Below, one piece after another: positions 25,099 to 36,892 of a stretch of DNA of 64,000 nt. The translations under genes and the position numbers were made by a program. Positions within the stretch are counted from its first letter, which is position 1; the number at the start of each line of letters is the position of its first letter. Under the pieces are notes generated by a model. That model saw nothing but the letters and a program-made list of their open reading frames with translations. It did not search any database and was not told where the DNA came from. This DNA is from Fratercula arctica (lineage: Eukaryota; Chordata; Aves; Charadriiformes; Alcidae): positions 31,305,589 to 31,369,588 of the forward strand of contig CANTUZ010000011.1 in assembly GCA_947846985.1 (NCBI GenBank), read 5' to 3'.

Positions 25099-28000
25099 AC
25101 TGAACGGCAATACATCACACCCAGATTGCTGATCAATTAACTCTCCATAATTGATTCTTGGCCCTTCGCTTTAGTGCTGTTTCAGCCAAACCTGCTGCAG
25201 AGCCCAAGATGCTGAACTAAATGAAGTCTGGCTGCTGACACGGTGGCATGTAGCAGCTTGGCTGCCACAGCTGGGATGAGACCCTGCTGAATGGGATTTC
25301 TGCTTTTTATTTTACTTTTGCTTATTGAGCAAGTGCAATGGTTATCAGCCTGGGCTCACCCCTGCGCTCCTCCTCACCTGCAGCCGCGACTCAGCCCAAT
25401 TTCTGAGCATCCCTGGCTGCTGATGACTCCCAGCTCAAGTCTTATAAAAATTTAGAAATATCTGTATTCATAATTTTCCTATAGGAAAAGTTGACAGGGA
25501 GATATTTTGATAAATGCTGAGTCCTTATTACAACCCATCAACATCAAGGGAAGTCCTGCTTGCCAAGAGGAAAGAACAAAATCACTCCCTGGTCTTAAAT
25601 TACAAAAAATGTGTTTGATAACTTTTAACTATAATGATTTTCCGGTCTTCACTGCCATAAATGATCTTGACAGTGTCACTCAAATTTATTGAAAGCTAGG
25701 TCAAGCAAAACATATTAGACCAGCAAATTAAATTTCCTTATGAGGAAACTGACAGAGCTGAGCTCTGCCATTTGTTCTCCTTCTCCCCTCTGCCTTATCA
25801 GATGGCCAGAGTCTGGGTTTGTGCTCTTAGCTGGCTTCTTTGGATGACCATGGGGAGCAGTCACCGGGCACTTCGCTTTTACTTTTTTTTCCACAGTGAT
25901 GCATAAATAAAGAGCTGGAACCTCCAATATTCAAATACTGACCTATCTCATTCCCAGTATGAACAACCTTTTTAGAGATTTTATGGATTTCCACAAATCG
26001 TGAGGTTTCACATTCTTCTATGCATTTTTCAAAAGCTGTAGTTTAAAAATTCTGAAAAACCCATGCCCAGCACTGTGTAATTATGATGTCAAGTGACCTG
26101 GGTCTCCCAAGCCTGCACACCCCAAGGGTGCCACTGGAGAAGATTACTGTTAGATGACACAGGTCTTCACAACATGGTATTTCTTGGGTGCTTTTCTGGC
26201 AGTGAGATAAGGATGGGGCTGATAAGCACGTGGCGGGGCTTTGGCAGCATCCTCGCCCCTTGGGAAGATGTCAATGCCTTATCCACACTGCTGCTCCTGG
26301 ACCATTGCCTTCAGTCCCTGCAGAGGCAGGCATGTGCTAACAAGGTTGGTTATCTCTGGCTTATGCTCAGACATGTGCGCGCCATTTGTACTATATTTGT
26401 ATCTTCTCCGTGATCAATATATGGAAGAATAAATAGATCTGTCAGTTAATTTCAGAGTGCAAAACATTTTGTTCCAGCATCTTTCTTTCCTTAAGGCAGT
26501 TGGAATATAGCGAAGGTATATTATTTTTATTCAGTGCTTGAGGTTACAAGACAAATTAAAATAACAGCGCATTCCAAATGAGATTGCAATATCTGTATTG
26601 GGTTTCTTTCATTTGATTTCTTTGACTGGGATATTAAATTGAACTGACTAGTCACATACTTCACAGGGCAGTGAATTATTCAGAGGAAGGTTTGAATTGC
26701 AGTTAATTTAGCCTCCCGCAAACCCCAGTTAAACTGTCATTTTCATGGACCGTGACTCAGGGTCTGGTGAGCTGCAGCTTTGGATCTTCTGGACTGGATG
26801 TTTGCAATGTTCAGCACCTAGGGGTCCAGGGCTCCTGCAAGGATGAAGGCCTGATGCAAAGCTGAGACAGGATATTCCCAAAGGGTGTACAACAAGGGGT
26901 TAGCTTGCTTCGCAGAAGAAACACTGGGTCTGGCCAGAGTTTGGCTGAATAAAATCTCCTAAACAGTATCCTGTGTACTAACGTGCTCTCAGTGCTCGCA
27001 GAAGTAATGAGAACTGGAGTTAAAAGTAGCAGATGCTCGGCTCTGCTGATAATTAAAGAGACTTTATCCTTCGCCCAGACAGTCCGGTGCAAAACAAGGC
27101 CTTGCTGTAACGGAGACAGATTTCAGTCTTTTTAAGGAAGGCCAAACCCCTCCCACTCTGTGCTTGATACATCCCACTCCAGCTTTCCTCCACACCCTCG
27201 GTGTTGCTAGACCCTCCGTTTCTGTTGTCTACATAAGAAAGCAAAAAATAAAGCAGTCAATTTTGCAGCTCCAATTTTAGCAGTATTTTCACAGTTACTA
27301 TTGTGCCAGAACTCCACATGACACAAAGAAATCTAGTAGGTCAGCAACTTGAAAATAAAGTCTAATTTTATATTTAGGCAAGTTATATAAGCATTTGCTA
27401 ATTAAGAAAAGTGTTTGCCTATCATTCTCCCAGAAGAGAAAAACATACACAGTACTTGAGAGGTCCCTTAAAGTTAAAACCAGAATTGCTCACAATTGCC
27501 CTTTCCATAAAAGATTTCTAAGAAATTTTCACAGGCCACATCAATATTTAAAAATAAAACCAAGTGTTATGTTTGAAAACATAGTGAGAAATGTGTTGCG
27601 TTTTAAGTAGCACAAGATGATAATGTTAGCACCTCTGCTAACAAAATCTCTGAAGCACTCGAAAGGACCCAATTAAATTAACAAGGACTTTTTGTTTTCG
27701 GCTTTTCATGCTGTAAAAGTAATTTGGCTGTCCTTGGCTGGTGATTTCAATGGAGCTGAACCAGTAACCAATTTGCCAGCAAGAGAGAGGCAGTAAAAAT
27801 TTTAAAAGGCCTCCAGTTTTCACTCTACATGAATAATTAGTGGGATTGCTTTTGGAAAATAAACTACATTCTGTGATGCATCTTCAGTCAATGGGGAAAA
27901 ACACCGCTCACAACAGCAACATATCTGCTCCTGGCTGGAGGGTGAAGCACCAGACTGTACATTTCTCAGCGTGGCAGGATTGGAAAGGCGCTAGTCAGAA

Positions 28001-30058
28001 ATCTCCTTTTCCTCATGAGAGATCAACCCAGGCAGAGCCAGGGAGACAATCATGAGGTGACCGGGCAGAGTAAGCAGGGGACCGCGTTTTTGTACACAGT
28101 GGTGGTGCAGATGCCGTGGCAAACAGCAGTTGTCATCACACTTAATAGTAAACGTGGATTTCTAGATTATAAAGAACCAGCTGCTAGTTTATGAATCAAT
28201 TTTACAGACTCTCAATCAATCAATTTTACAGACTGTCAGAGTTTATCAACTTAAAAACTTTTTAAAAATCATAGTTAATAGTTACCTATATTGCATCCTA
28301 TTGATGGGCTTTAATAACCATCAATACCACACGCTTGTTGCCTGGCTGTGCTTTCAGCTACAGGATTTAGCTTTGAGTTACAGGGTGAGTAACATGCCCA
28401 GTAAGCCAGCTTTCATCCGATATTAGTATCTTCTTTAACTGGAGATCTTCATTAGCTGTCTGCTCATCACACAATATTGGCAGAGGTTGCTGGAATTTGC
28501 CTTTTGAAATGGCCCTGCTGAAGCAGCACAGGTTGTCTTTCTAGTTCAATAATTTTTGTTGCTTGCAGGCTTGGCTGAGCAAGAGCGTTGCTCTCCTCCT
28601 CCCTTTGTACCACTGCTATCATTAGGGACTTCCAAACCCTTGCACCGCTGCTGACAGATCTGGCCACCTTCACATGTTTTATAGGCTTTTTTCTTTCATT
28701 GAGGTTTCTGGGTTCACTTAATTAATCATCTTTGTTCCAGTTCATTCTGCTTGATAATTAAGTCCATTTATTCTAACCAGCTTTCTTCAAACACAGGGAA
28801 TTCATATGCATGAAGGATACCTCTCAGCAGCAAGAAAAAGAAGCTGCTGAGTGCTTTGGCCACATTGCCAGCAGTGAAAAATGTAATTTTTGATTGTCTT
28901 GCAGGTACCCTTCAGGAGTCATCAACTAAGGAAAAACTGCTAAAACAGTGAACAAATTTCTTCTCAGACCTTTTCAACTAACACAAATCTTTTGTTTAGA
29001 TGACTTTACTGACATCGTTATTATACCTTCACTTTCCTCAGAGAGAAAAACTGCCTTTCCCTGAACATCCTGAATTTTCTCGTCCCTCCAGTCTGCTTGG
29101 CCTTTTCTTCTCCAAGAGATCCTCACTCTGTGCCACCTTATGCCTGTGGAGATGATGTCCCCTCCCAGAGCTCGGTGACCGCGAACCTGTCTGCCTTCCT
29201 CAGGATGCTTCTGAAAATGAAAATTTTGCAACAAACTGCTCAAAATAAACAAACTTCAGTACCAAAAGGGTATTACTGTTAACTCTCTCCTGTTACTTTG
29301 CTACCACTGTCAGAGTCCAACAACAATTTTATGGGGATCCTTCTTTAATGCAACTCTTTTGCATGTTTTGCTGGCTGGAGAGAGCTTTAAAATGAGTGTG
29401 AGCTATAGCTAATCTTCCCCTAAGGTCTCCAGACCTACTGCGGCACTCCTCATTTGAATGCACCCTGCGTCCATCACTTAATTTCCTAACCAGATGAAGC
29501 ACAATGGTTCCTGGCCCGCCTGGCTCTGGAGCTCTCATTACAATAGCAGCCTGTGTATTAAAAAAAGACAAATACCTCTGAGATCCTTGTCAGTCTAAGA
29601 CATTCTTACTAGAACTAATAAAACACATGTAGTTTAATCGATGAAGACTTACTCATTCTCTGAAAAATATCTTGGTGGGAGTGATGATAAAACTATTCAC
29701 ATTCTCCCATTTTGGGCTAAACATTATTTGTGTAGCTATGAATCACCTCCACCGCCGAACAGGGGACAGGAAAAGCCGGTAAGGCTCCTGCAGGCAAAGA
29801 CTTTAGCTGAATTTGTAGGAGGTTTTCTGTGTTTTATGGTTTTCTGGGAATTATTTGTATTTGCTGTCATTTTTACCAGTGCCGAGTACATGGAGAACTC
29901 GAGCGACGACAGGCCTGCAAAATCAGGTCTGCAAAAACGAACTTCAACCCGTGCTTCCCACGGACGACAGAAAGAATTTATGAAGAAGACCTCTGATTTA
30001 TAGTGAGCAATTCCGTCCTTGGGAAAGTGGAGAATTAATAATATTCAGAGAAATTACG
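25099..30058. other. Intergenic DNA
   Basis: No gene recognised. It contains a two-copy 21-bp repeat (28194-28238, listed separately). The 120-codon plus-strand frame at 29641-30003 has a hydrophobic middle (residues about 58-80), but there is no homology I recognise and no promoter or splice context, so I do not call it a gene. Confidence 0.6.
28194..28238. repeat. Two-copy 24-bp-period repeat
   Basis: The 21-mer starting AATCAATTTTACAGACT occurs at 28194-28214 and again at 28218-28238 with one difference. It is a short tandem duplication in AT-rich intergenic DNA. Confidence 0.85.
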
Positions 30059-30114
30059 CAGATGTAACCCAGTGGTGATATAAATCAACGGCCAGGCCTG
30101 CATATTCTGAAGAG
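30059..30114. repeat. 56-bp direct repeat, copy A
   Basis: This copy matches 53 of 56 positions of the segment at 31261-31316, in the same orientation and 1202 bp upstream of it. Similarity stops abruptly on both sides. Just beyond this copy the DNA is rich in GGCCTG words (30091-30136). The family is not one I can name. Confidence 0.9.
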
Positions 30115-31260
30115 GCCTGGCCTGTTCGGCCTGCAGCGGTAAAGAGCGGGAGACCTGAAGGGAGAAAGCAGGTCAGATAGCTTCAAGCTAGCAGCCACAG
30201 CTCAGTCTGGTAGGGTTTGTGAATCAGAGCAGCTTTGTGACTTAAATCCTACAGGAATACCACCAACAGCTGGGATGTGGCCAGTGAGTCTGCATTCCTC
30301 AACCCTTGCCATGGGCAGCCTGGCAGATTAGCCTACAGTTAGCACTGAAGATGTGACACCAGCCCGTCATGGGGAAAAGAAGCAGGCTGGGAAGTAACTC
30401 AAGTATTTTCTTTTGCAAATAATCTTTACTTTTTTTAAAAAAAAAAAAGCTTTTAATTTCCTTCTCGACATTTTCCCTCTTTTCTCCCTCCCCTCCTTCC
30501 TTTCTCCTGTTTTAATGTTGTTCTTCATTAAATAGATATAAAATCCTGCTCTTTGTAAAAATTTAATGCCTCTTCATACAATTTGCAACATTTTTTTAAC
30601 CCTGAAGATGAAGAGTTCATGTTCTGTGCTTTGTGGTGTTTTAGAATGACAAGCCGGCTGTATGAGCTTGTGGGCCATAGAGCAAAACTGAAATAAAACC
30701 CCCTTGCAAGCAGGAAATTACACCTGGTGAAAAGATCATTGTTTAGCAGGCGTTAAGCAAATTACTCATCATAGTTTGTGGGTTTTCTGTGGAACAGGTT
30801 AGCTACCAGGACCCCCATGCACACAGGGCACGCCAGCAGGCACATAAAGCAGCGCTCCATGGTGCCACCCTTAATGACACAGCAGGGATGTGGTTTTGCT
30901 GGCTGTTAATTAGGGAGCAGGAGATGATGTGGTGGGATGCTGCATTACAACCATGACATGGACAGAGGAACAAGGGCTTTGTGCCAATCCAGCTGTGCAC
31001 AGAGAGGCTTTGGCTTTGCGAGGAGACGGAGGAAGCCGGTCCGTCCTCTCAGCTGGGCTCAGCCCCAGCTCTCAGCACTCTGGGCACCTCGTGGATGGAC
31101 CATCACCCACTTGGGCCTGATCCATCAGACCTCAGCGGCATGGTCTTCTGGTCATTGCCTGTAGCAAGATGCAGAACCGGTTCAGACACCGTGAGGACCA
31201 GTATCCCGTGCTGGGCACCAGTCACCCGCTCAGTTGGAGCTCATGGGAGTATGGAAGTGA
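30115..31260. other. Intergenic DNA between the two 56-bp repeats
   Basis: No gene recognised. It holds a poly-T/poly-A switch near 30430-30450 followed by a pyrimidine-rich stretch (about 30460-30515). Overlapping plus-strand frames at 30929-31280 are all short and carry no recognisable domain. Confidence 0.6.
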
Positions 31261-31316
31261 CAGATGTAACCCAGTGGTGATATAAATCAATGGACAGGCC
31301 TGCATATTCTGGAGAG
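31261..31316. repeat. 56-bp direct repeat, copy B
   Basis: Second copy of the 56-bp segment at 30059-30114, differing at 3 positions (offsets 31, 34 and 52). On the minus strand it reads as a 'gatttatatcaccactgggt' type sequence, loosely similar to ancient sauropsid interspersed repeats that I recall. That resemblance is weak. Confidence 0.9.
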
Positions 31317-34300
31317 ACATCTGCAGCCCCTTTACTGTTCCTGGTAAATTCCGGGGTCCATCACTGCCATGCTTACTCCAGTGGAGCTCCTCCACCCTAA
31401 CAAGGCTGGGAAAAGCCCAAACGGCTACATACACCGGAGACTGGAAAAAACATTTAAAAAAAAAAAAGAAAAGAAGGTTCATCCCCATAATCCAGTCTGT
31501 GATGGAAGAAGGTGACAGCATTTCTGGCTGATTAACCTGGCCTTCTAGCACACTTCTGAGAAGCAGAAAGCCCAAGTCTATCATACAAGAACTGTTTGAA
31601 ATTTAAAGCCGAATTGTTTGATGTTTGTGTTTGGAAAGGCAGAGAGCTAAGTACTTTATTTCAATAGGGAAGCTAAGTTTACATTTAGGTATTTGAATGA
31701 TAAAAATACTTTATTATAAAATATGCTTAAATTCTGATTTATGAAGCTCTTGCTTCGCCATCTCATCACTTCTTTTACCCTGTTTGTAATTTGAGCTCTC
31801 ATCTCACATTCCTCTGGGAATTTTTTTTTTAAAACAGGGAAAACTCTTTAAAAAGCATTCTGCCTCCACTTCTTTGACTCTTACCTGTTACTGATATAAA
31901 TAGAGGTATAATTAGACATTAAAAAGTCAAAACATTAAGCTTCTTAATTAATTATGATTTGCCTATTGAGTTAATGTCCTTGTAAATTATTCTGCAGGAG
32001 ATGTGATTGCTTTTTCCAGACATAATTGCATTGTTTATCCTATAGAGGCTTTCCATAGAGTTCTGTAAAGCCGAAGGTACTTGTTAATTGTAACAACACC
32101 CCATGCACAAAGCAGTCATTTGCATTGTCTTTTCTTGCTCATAACTTCCAGATACGCAGGCTGGAAATCCCACAAACTGCCCATTTGTGTCTCAGGCACA
32201 TTTTTTTCTTCTAAAAATCTAATTACAAATATCCTATAATCAGGTATGTAGACTTACAGGCCACAACTAATACACTTTGTATCTCGTATTTTTAGGTTCA
32301 GTGTCTAGGCTCCAGTGTTTCCATAACTCAGGCCATGGGTTCAATAAATTATATTACAGCTACCTGTAGCTGTCTAAAAGCAGCACTAGTGAATTTTAAA
32401 CTATTTCCCCAGGCCACAGGAAATAAACAGGCCTGTTTACACACTTCCAGAGAACAGTAATATTCCCTGTGAGCCTACATACATCATCCATCTATGAAGA
32501 CTACTAATTAACAGGGCACACATTGCTGATACTACACAGAGTTCTGCAATGAGTGATTAAATAGCTTGATAATCAACTGCAAATTAGGAAGGGGTGGGAC
32601 TGGGGTGTTGGAATCATTAAAAGATCAGGCAACCTCAGTGCCCAGTCTATTTCCTAGAGATGGGTGCCTCAGTGCTCTTCTCCTGTGGCTGACTGCGCCA
32701 TGCTTACAGGAGGATGGGTGAAGGAGCAGGGCAAGGAGACAGCACGCAGGTAGGAATGAGGGCACTGTCCCTTATAACTCCCCACTTGGTGTTCTCCATC
32801 TTCCTATGCTGGATGGCTCATAGCCATGTCTATAATGGCTCACATAGGAGGGGGCTCCTTTGCCAAGCTGCCAAGAGGTTCATCCTCCCAGCTCTAGAGA
32901 TGTGGCTTTGGTTTGCTCCTGAAGGCCAGCAGCTGTCAGGTATGTGCTCTACCAGGATCTGGGACCGTGGAAGACCTGATGACAGGGCTCCTGGGGCTGC
33001 CCAGTGGGAGGCTCTGCTCCAACCCAGTTGCTTTTTCTCAATGGGAATTCATATACATTTTGGTCGTATGCACTGCTCAAGGGGGAATTTATTGGCTTTA
33101 ATCCAACTGTTTGGATGTCTTTGTTTGGAGGGTCTTTGAATACCTCTTGGGGAAGGAAGCTCCCACCTGCACTTGCCACGTTGAATCAGGTGGTGCAGGC
33201 AAATTCAAGTGATTGCTTTCCCATGAACTAGGCTCCATCTCAAAGTCAGGGCATGATGGTAGCTCCATAGCCTTGATCTGGGGGAATGGAAGGGCTATAG
33301 TAATATCTCCTAGCATTTGAGGTTCTCTCTGCATTCTCTGCTATGCTTTTTATTTCTCTTTTTTTCTCTTAGGCATATATGGTTTGATGATGAGAAACTT
33401 CAGAAAATTTCTCACTGAAATTCTCTTTATTTCACCTTTTCCTCTCCCCGTCTTCAGGACTGGGCAGGTTTGCTGAACCCTTTACATCTTCCAGCTGATT
33501 CCTTCTGCCTCTCCAGTGCTCTCTTAGCAGGAAAATCGTCCTCCTCAAATCCTCCTCCTCTTTTCTTGCAATGTTCAGAAACCACAGTCGTGGGCAGAAG
33601 GACTCACTGTGCTGAGGTTCGTGGGCACTTTCTGTGGTCTGAGTTATTTCTGAGACTAATTATCTTATCAGGTTGTCTTGACAAGATTTGTTAAGTGCCT
33701 GCTTAAAGAAAACAAACAGCAAAACTTTGAATCTTTAGAGAAATGTCAAGTGGGGGTTTAAGCCCAGGGAACTCCCCTCCTGCAGTTTGGCAATACCTCC
33801 CTGTGGATCAGCTCTTCCTCTGGCACCTGCCTTGTCTCAAATTGCTGTGCAAGATGTGCAAATGTTATTTTCCTTTCTGCTGTCAGCTCTTTTCTCCACA
33901 TCATTTACTACTTCAAATAACGCTTTGAAAAAGGAACTCTGATGTCTGCTTTCAGATGAAAAATGACAATCCCTGGGTAACCTGTTCAAGCACATTGACA
34001 GGAAAGCTGTAATTTCAGGATGGCATCTTTCCCTCTGCAGTCATGAGATTTATTGCAGATGAATGGAACAACTGAGAAGTAATTTCTTAGTCAGAAGTTT
34101 CAATAGATACAGAAGGAAATGCCCTGATAGTCCATTGAGGAGCTACGTTAGATGTGATTTGTGCAAGTGCTCTTATAGCTGTGTATCTACCTTCCTCCTA
34201 GCATGAAAACATACCTTCACAAGTGCATCTTTCCAGGAAATCTCAAAGAGTTATTTTATTTTGGTTTTATAAGATCTAATTGTTTCACTTAAGTTAAACT

Positions 34301-34910
34301 ACTGTGTTCAGAAACAGGTTTTTTAGGCTGTGTGTATCTACATGCCTTAAGGTATGACTATAGACACCCCTGTGCAAAGGAGAGAATGCAATTCCTGCTC
34401 TATTTCTGCAGCAGGCTACTTGGGGGAAACCAGAGAACTGGAAATAAAGCCTAAACATGTAATGAGTTAAGAAAATGTGGAAAGCTGTTGTTAGCGTGGT
34501 TGTGCACAGAAGGGTTGTTGTGCAGCGAATCCAACTAGCAGCAACTGGGGTGGCAGATTTCAATTTGACCTTGAGGATTTCCTTAATTTTTCAGCTGGGC
34601 CTAAGGCCTTTCACATAAATGGAAGGAAGCCTTTGACAAAGAAATGGTGCCCAAAGCATATGCAGCTTTTTGGCTCTTTAAAAATATAGATTGTCACTTA
34701 AGAGGCCATGATCAGCCAGGTGATTTTATTGAAGGGCTAATTATCATAGAGATAAAACTTCGTGGCACACAGGACACAATGGAAGTGCTGGCAGCCCATG
34801 CATATGTTGCCATTTATGCCAGAGTTACGATAAACACTCTGAAAAGCATTTCCAGTTATTTTAAATTACTTTATTCTCTGCATCCCCGAACTCTGATAGC
34901 TTGCAAATTG
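31317..34910. other. Intergenic DNA
   Basis: No gene recognised. It contains a poly-A run (31453-31464). An AT-rich, CpG-poor interval (31890-32060) has several TAATTA-like words and might be a conserved non-coding element. The 141-codon plus-strand frame at 32714-33139 has no recognisable domain. Confidence 0.6.
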
Positions 34911-35028
34911 AAGTGCTCTTAAAAACTTTAAGTACTCCATTAATTTTCAATTGCTCTAAACTGTACAAGCCCAGAAACCCAAAGCACTCTTGAAATTCTG
35001 AAGCGCTACAATTACTTTGAATCACTCC
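34911..35028. repeat. Degenerate 19-bp periodic repeat
   Basis: A 9-mer of the form AAGYRCTCY recurs at 34911, 34930, 34949, 34982, 35001 and 35020, that is at spacings of 19, 19, 33 (19+14), 19 and 19 bp. The 10 bases between copies are A/T-rich and poorly conserved. This looks like an old, decayed minisatellite; an array of spaced protein-binding sites is an alternative. No gene overlaps it. Confidence 0.55.
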
Positions 35029-36466
35029 AAAAATGTGGGTTCAAAATCCATTTTATGTGTTTATTTTTTCACATTTATATTTTCCCTTGCAGGGCAACAA
35101 ACAGAGCAGAGACATAACATCTTCAGCCCACTAGAAAAAAACCCCACATCATTCTAAGAACAAGTCTTCACCCAAATTATTTAAATAAAAAAGGAGCAAC
35201 TCTGAAAAAATTCAACAATACACAAGGATTGCAAGAAAATTCGTGTGCCTTCACACACTCCTATCTACCCCAAATCTTAGGTACAGGTAGACATAGGCTA
35301 TGTTGTTTCCCTGCTACTGGTGACTATATTAAATTTTTGAAGAGGCTGGTGCTGCTTCCTTGCACCCACCAGCGGCACCCTGGGCTACTCTGCCAGTCCA
35401 TAGCTGGTAGCAAAGCTCCTCATCGGCTGCTGGGCACCGGCCACTGCCTGTGAGCACAGAAACCTTTCTGATTTCCTCCTGGATTGGCAATAAGCTTTAT
35501 CCCTTGAAAACAGCACTGAGATTCTGATCAATATTTTAATAAATCCTATATGAAAAGAAAGGCAAGGCTGATAAGGGCCTAAAGGCAGGATGTGTCCACA
35601 GGGCGTGAATGCAGGGGAGACGAAACTCTAATGTTTCCCACCCTTGGCTATTGCAACTCCTAATACACACTGGTGCAGCCTCCTGCTGTGGCTGAGATGC
35701 TCCATCTCCATTCCCATCACATCCTTGACGAGTGAGCCCGGTAAGCTCAAGCCTCTGGACCAGCTGCTTGTGCCACAGACACTGGAGCTAGCTGTGGCCA
35801 TGCAGGTGCCTGGAGGTACATGTACCAGTGCGGATGTTCGGTGACTTTAGAGCTGATAGAGGCTTTCAGATGATTTTGACAGTATAATGTCACTGCACCA
35901 TGTCTCTCCATCCTGCCTGTGTGTTCCCTGTCATTCCCTCTCCCCAATGGTAAACCCCCAAAATACATCTCTGATTTCCACTCTGGAAGTATTTGGTTAT
36001 GGAGAAGAAAAGATTTCAAAATTCCTAAAAAATTTGATTTTTTTATAAAGGCACTAGGAATACCTGGGAATAATTTTGTGCAAAGTTCATCCAGTTCCTG
36101 AACTCTTTCTGTTCTTGAAATGGGGGTTACAGGACTCTGATGTTGTAGAAGCAGATTCAGTCTCCACTTAAAGCTGCTGCCATGCAAGTACTTGCATTTC
36201 CTTGTTGACTTCAGTGGTGCTATTCCCATGCACAAGTGTCTGCCTGGTAGTTTTAGCGAGTGAGAGTTGTGTACTTAACCCCGTTACATGCAATCTACTA
36301 CCAACTGCACCCCACAGCGAGCTGCTCTGGGTTAATATTGCCGTGGCTCCCATCAAATCCTGGTGCTTAGACTGTGTCTGAGCCAGAGAGCCCCAGCACT
36401 CACACCCGTCACCACGGTGATCCCCACAAACTATTCAGACTTGACTGAACGTATGTATCTCTAACA
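35029..36466. other. Intergenic DNA with possible ancient repeat relic
   Basis: No gene recognised. A 162-codon minus-strand frame (35747-36235) has no domain I know. At 36203-36247 the plus strand ('ttgacttcagtgg...cccatgcacaagtg') resembles a repeat motif common in turtle, crocodile and bird genomes, as I remember it. This is weak evidence for an ancient interspersed element. Confidence 0.45.
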
Positions 36467-36892
36467 TCACAGAATGGTTTGGGTTGGATGGCTTAAAGCC
36501 CATCTAGTTCCAAGCCCCTGCCCTGGGCAGGGACACCTCCCACTAGACCAGGCTGCTCAAAGCCCCATCCAGCCTGGCCTTGAACACCTCCAGGGATGGG
36601 GCAGCCAGCCTGGCCTTGAACCCCTCCAGGGATGGGACAGCCACAGCTTCTCTGGGCAACCTGGGCCAGTGTCTCACCACTCTCACAGAAAATAATTTCT
36701 TCCTAATATCTAATCTAAATCTCCCCTCTTTCAGTTTAAAACTGTTATCCCTCGTCCTACTGCTACAATCTCTGATAGAGTCCCTCCCCATCTTTCCTGT
36801 AGGCCCCCTTTAGGTACTGGAAGGCCACTATCCAGTTTCCCCGGAGCCTTCTCTTCTCCAGGCTGAACAACCCCAACTCTCTCAGACTGTGT
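36467..36892 (-). mobile_element. CR1 LINE, 3' fragment (5'-truncated)
   Basis: The minus strand shows the typical avian CR1 3' region: a 'cagcctggagaagagaagg' block near 36841-36870, then the end of ORF2 ([32 protein letters not shown], stop near 36543), then a 3' UTR ending at 'accattctgtgat'. Unlike the 24.8-kb copy, no run of 8-bp tail units remains, and the UTR looks slightly shortened. Length is about 425 bp. The ORF2 end contains an internal 36-bp tandem duplication (36571-36642) that adds 12 codons without shifting frame. The copy is inactive. Confidence 0.93.
36571..36642 (-). repeat. 36-bp tandem duplication inside CR1 ORF2 end
   Basis: Two 36-bp units (36571-36606 and 36607-36642) differ at two positions. 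Each encodes PSLE(G/V)FKARL on the minus strand, so the family's single copy of this block appears twice. It arose either in the source element or after insertion. Confidence 0.9.

Noticed and set aside
29641..30003. 120-codon plus-strand frame with a hydrophobic segment
   Set aside because: Single possible membrane segment from T-rich DNA, no family resemblance, no promoter.
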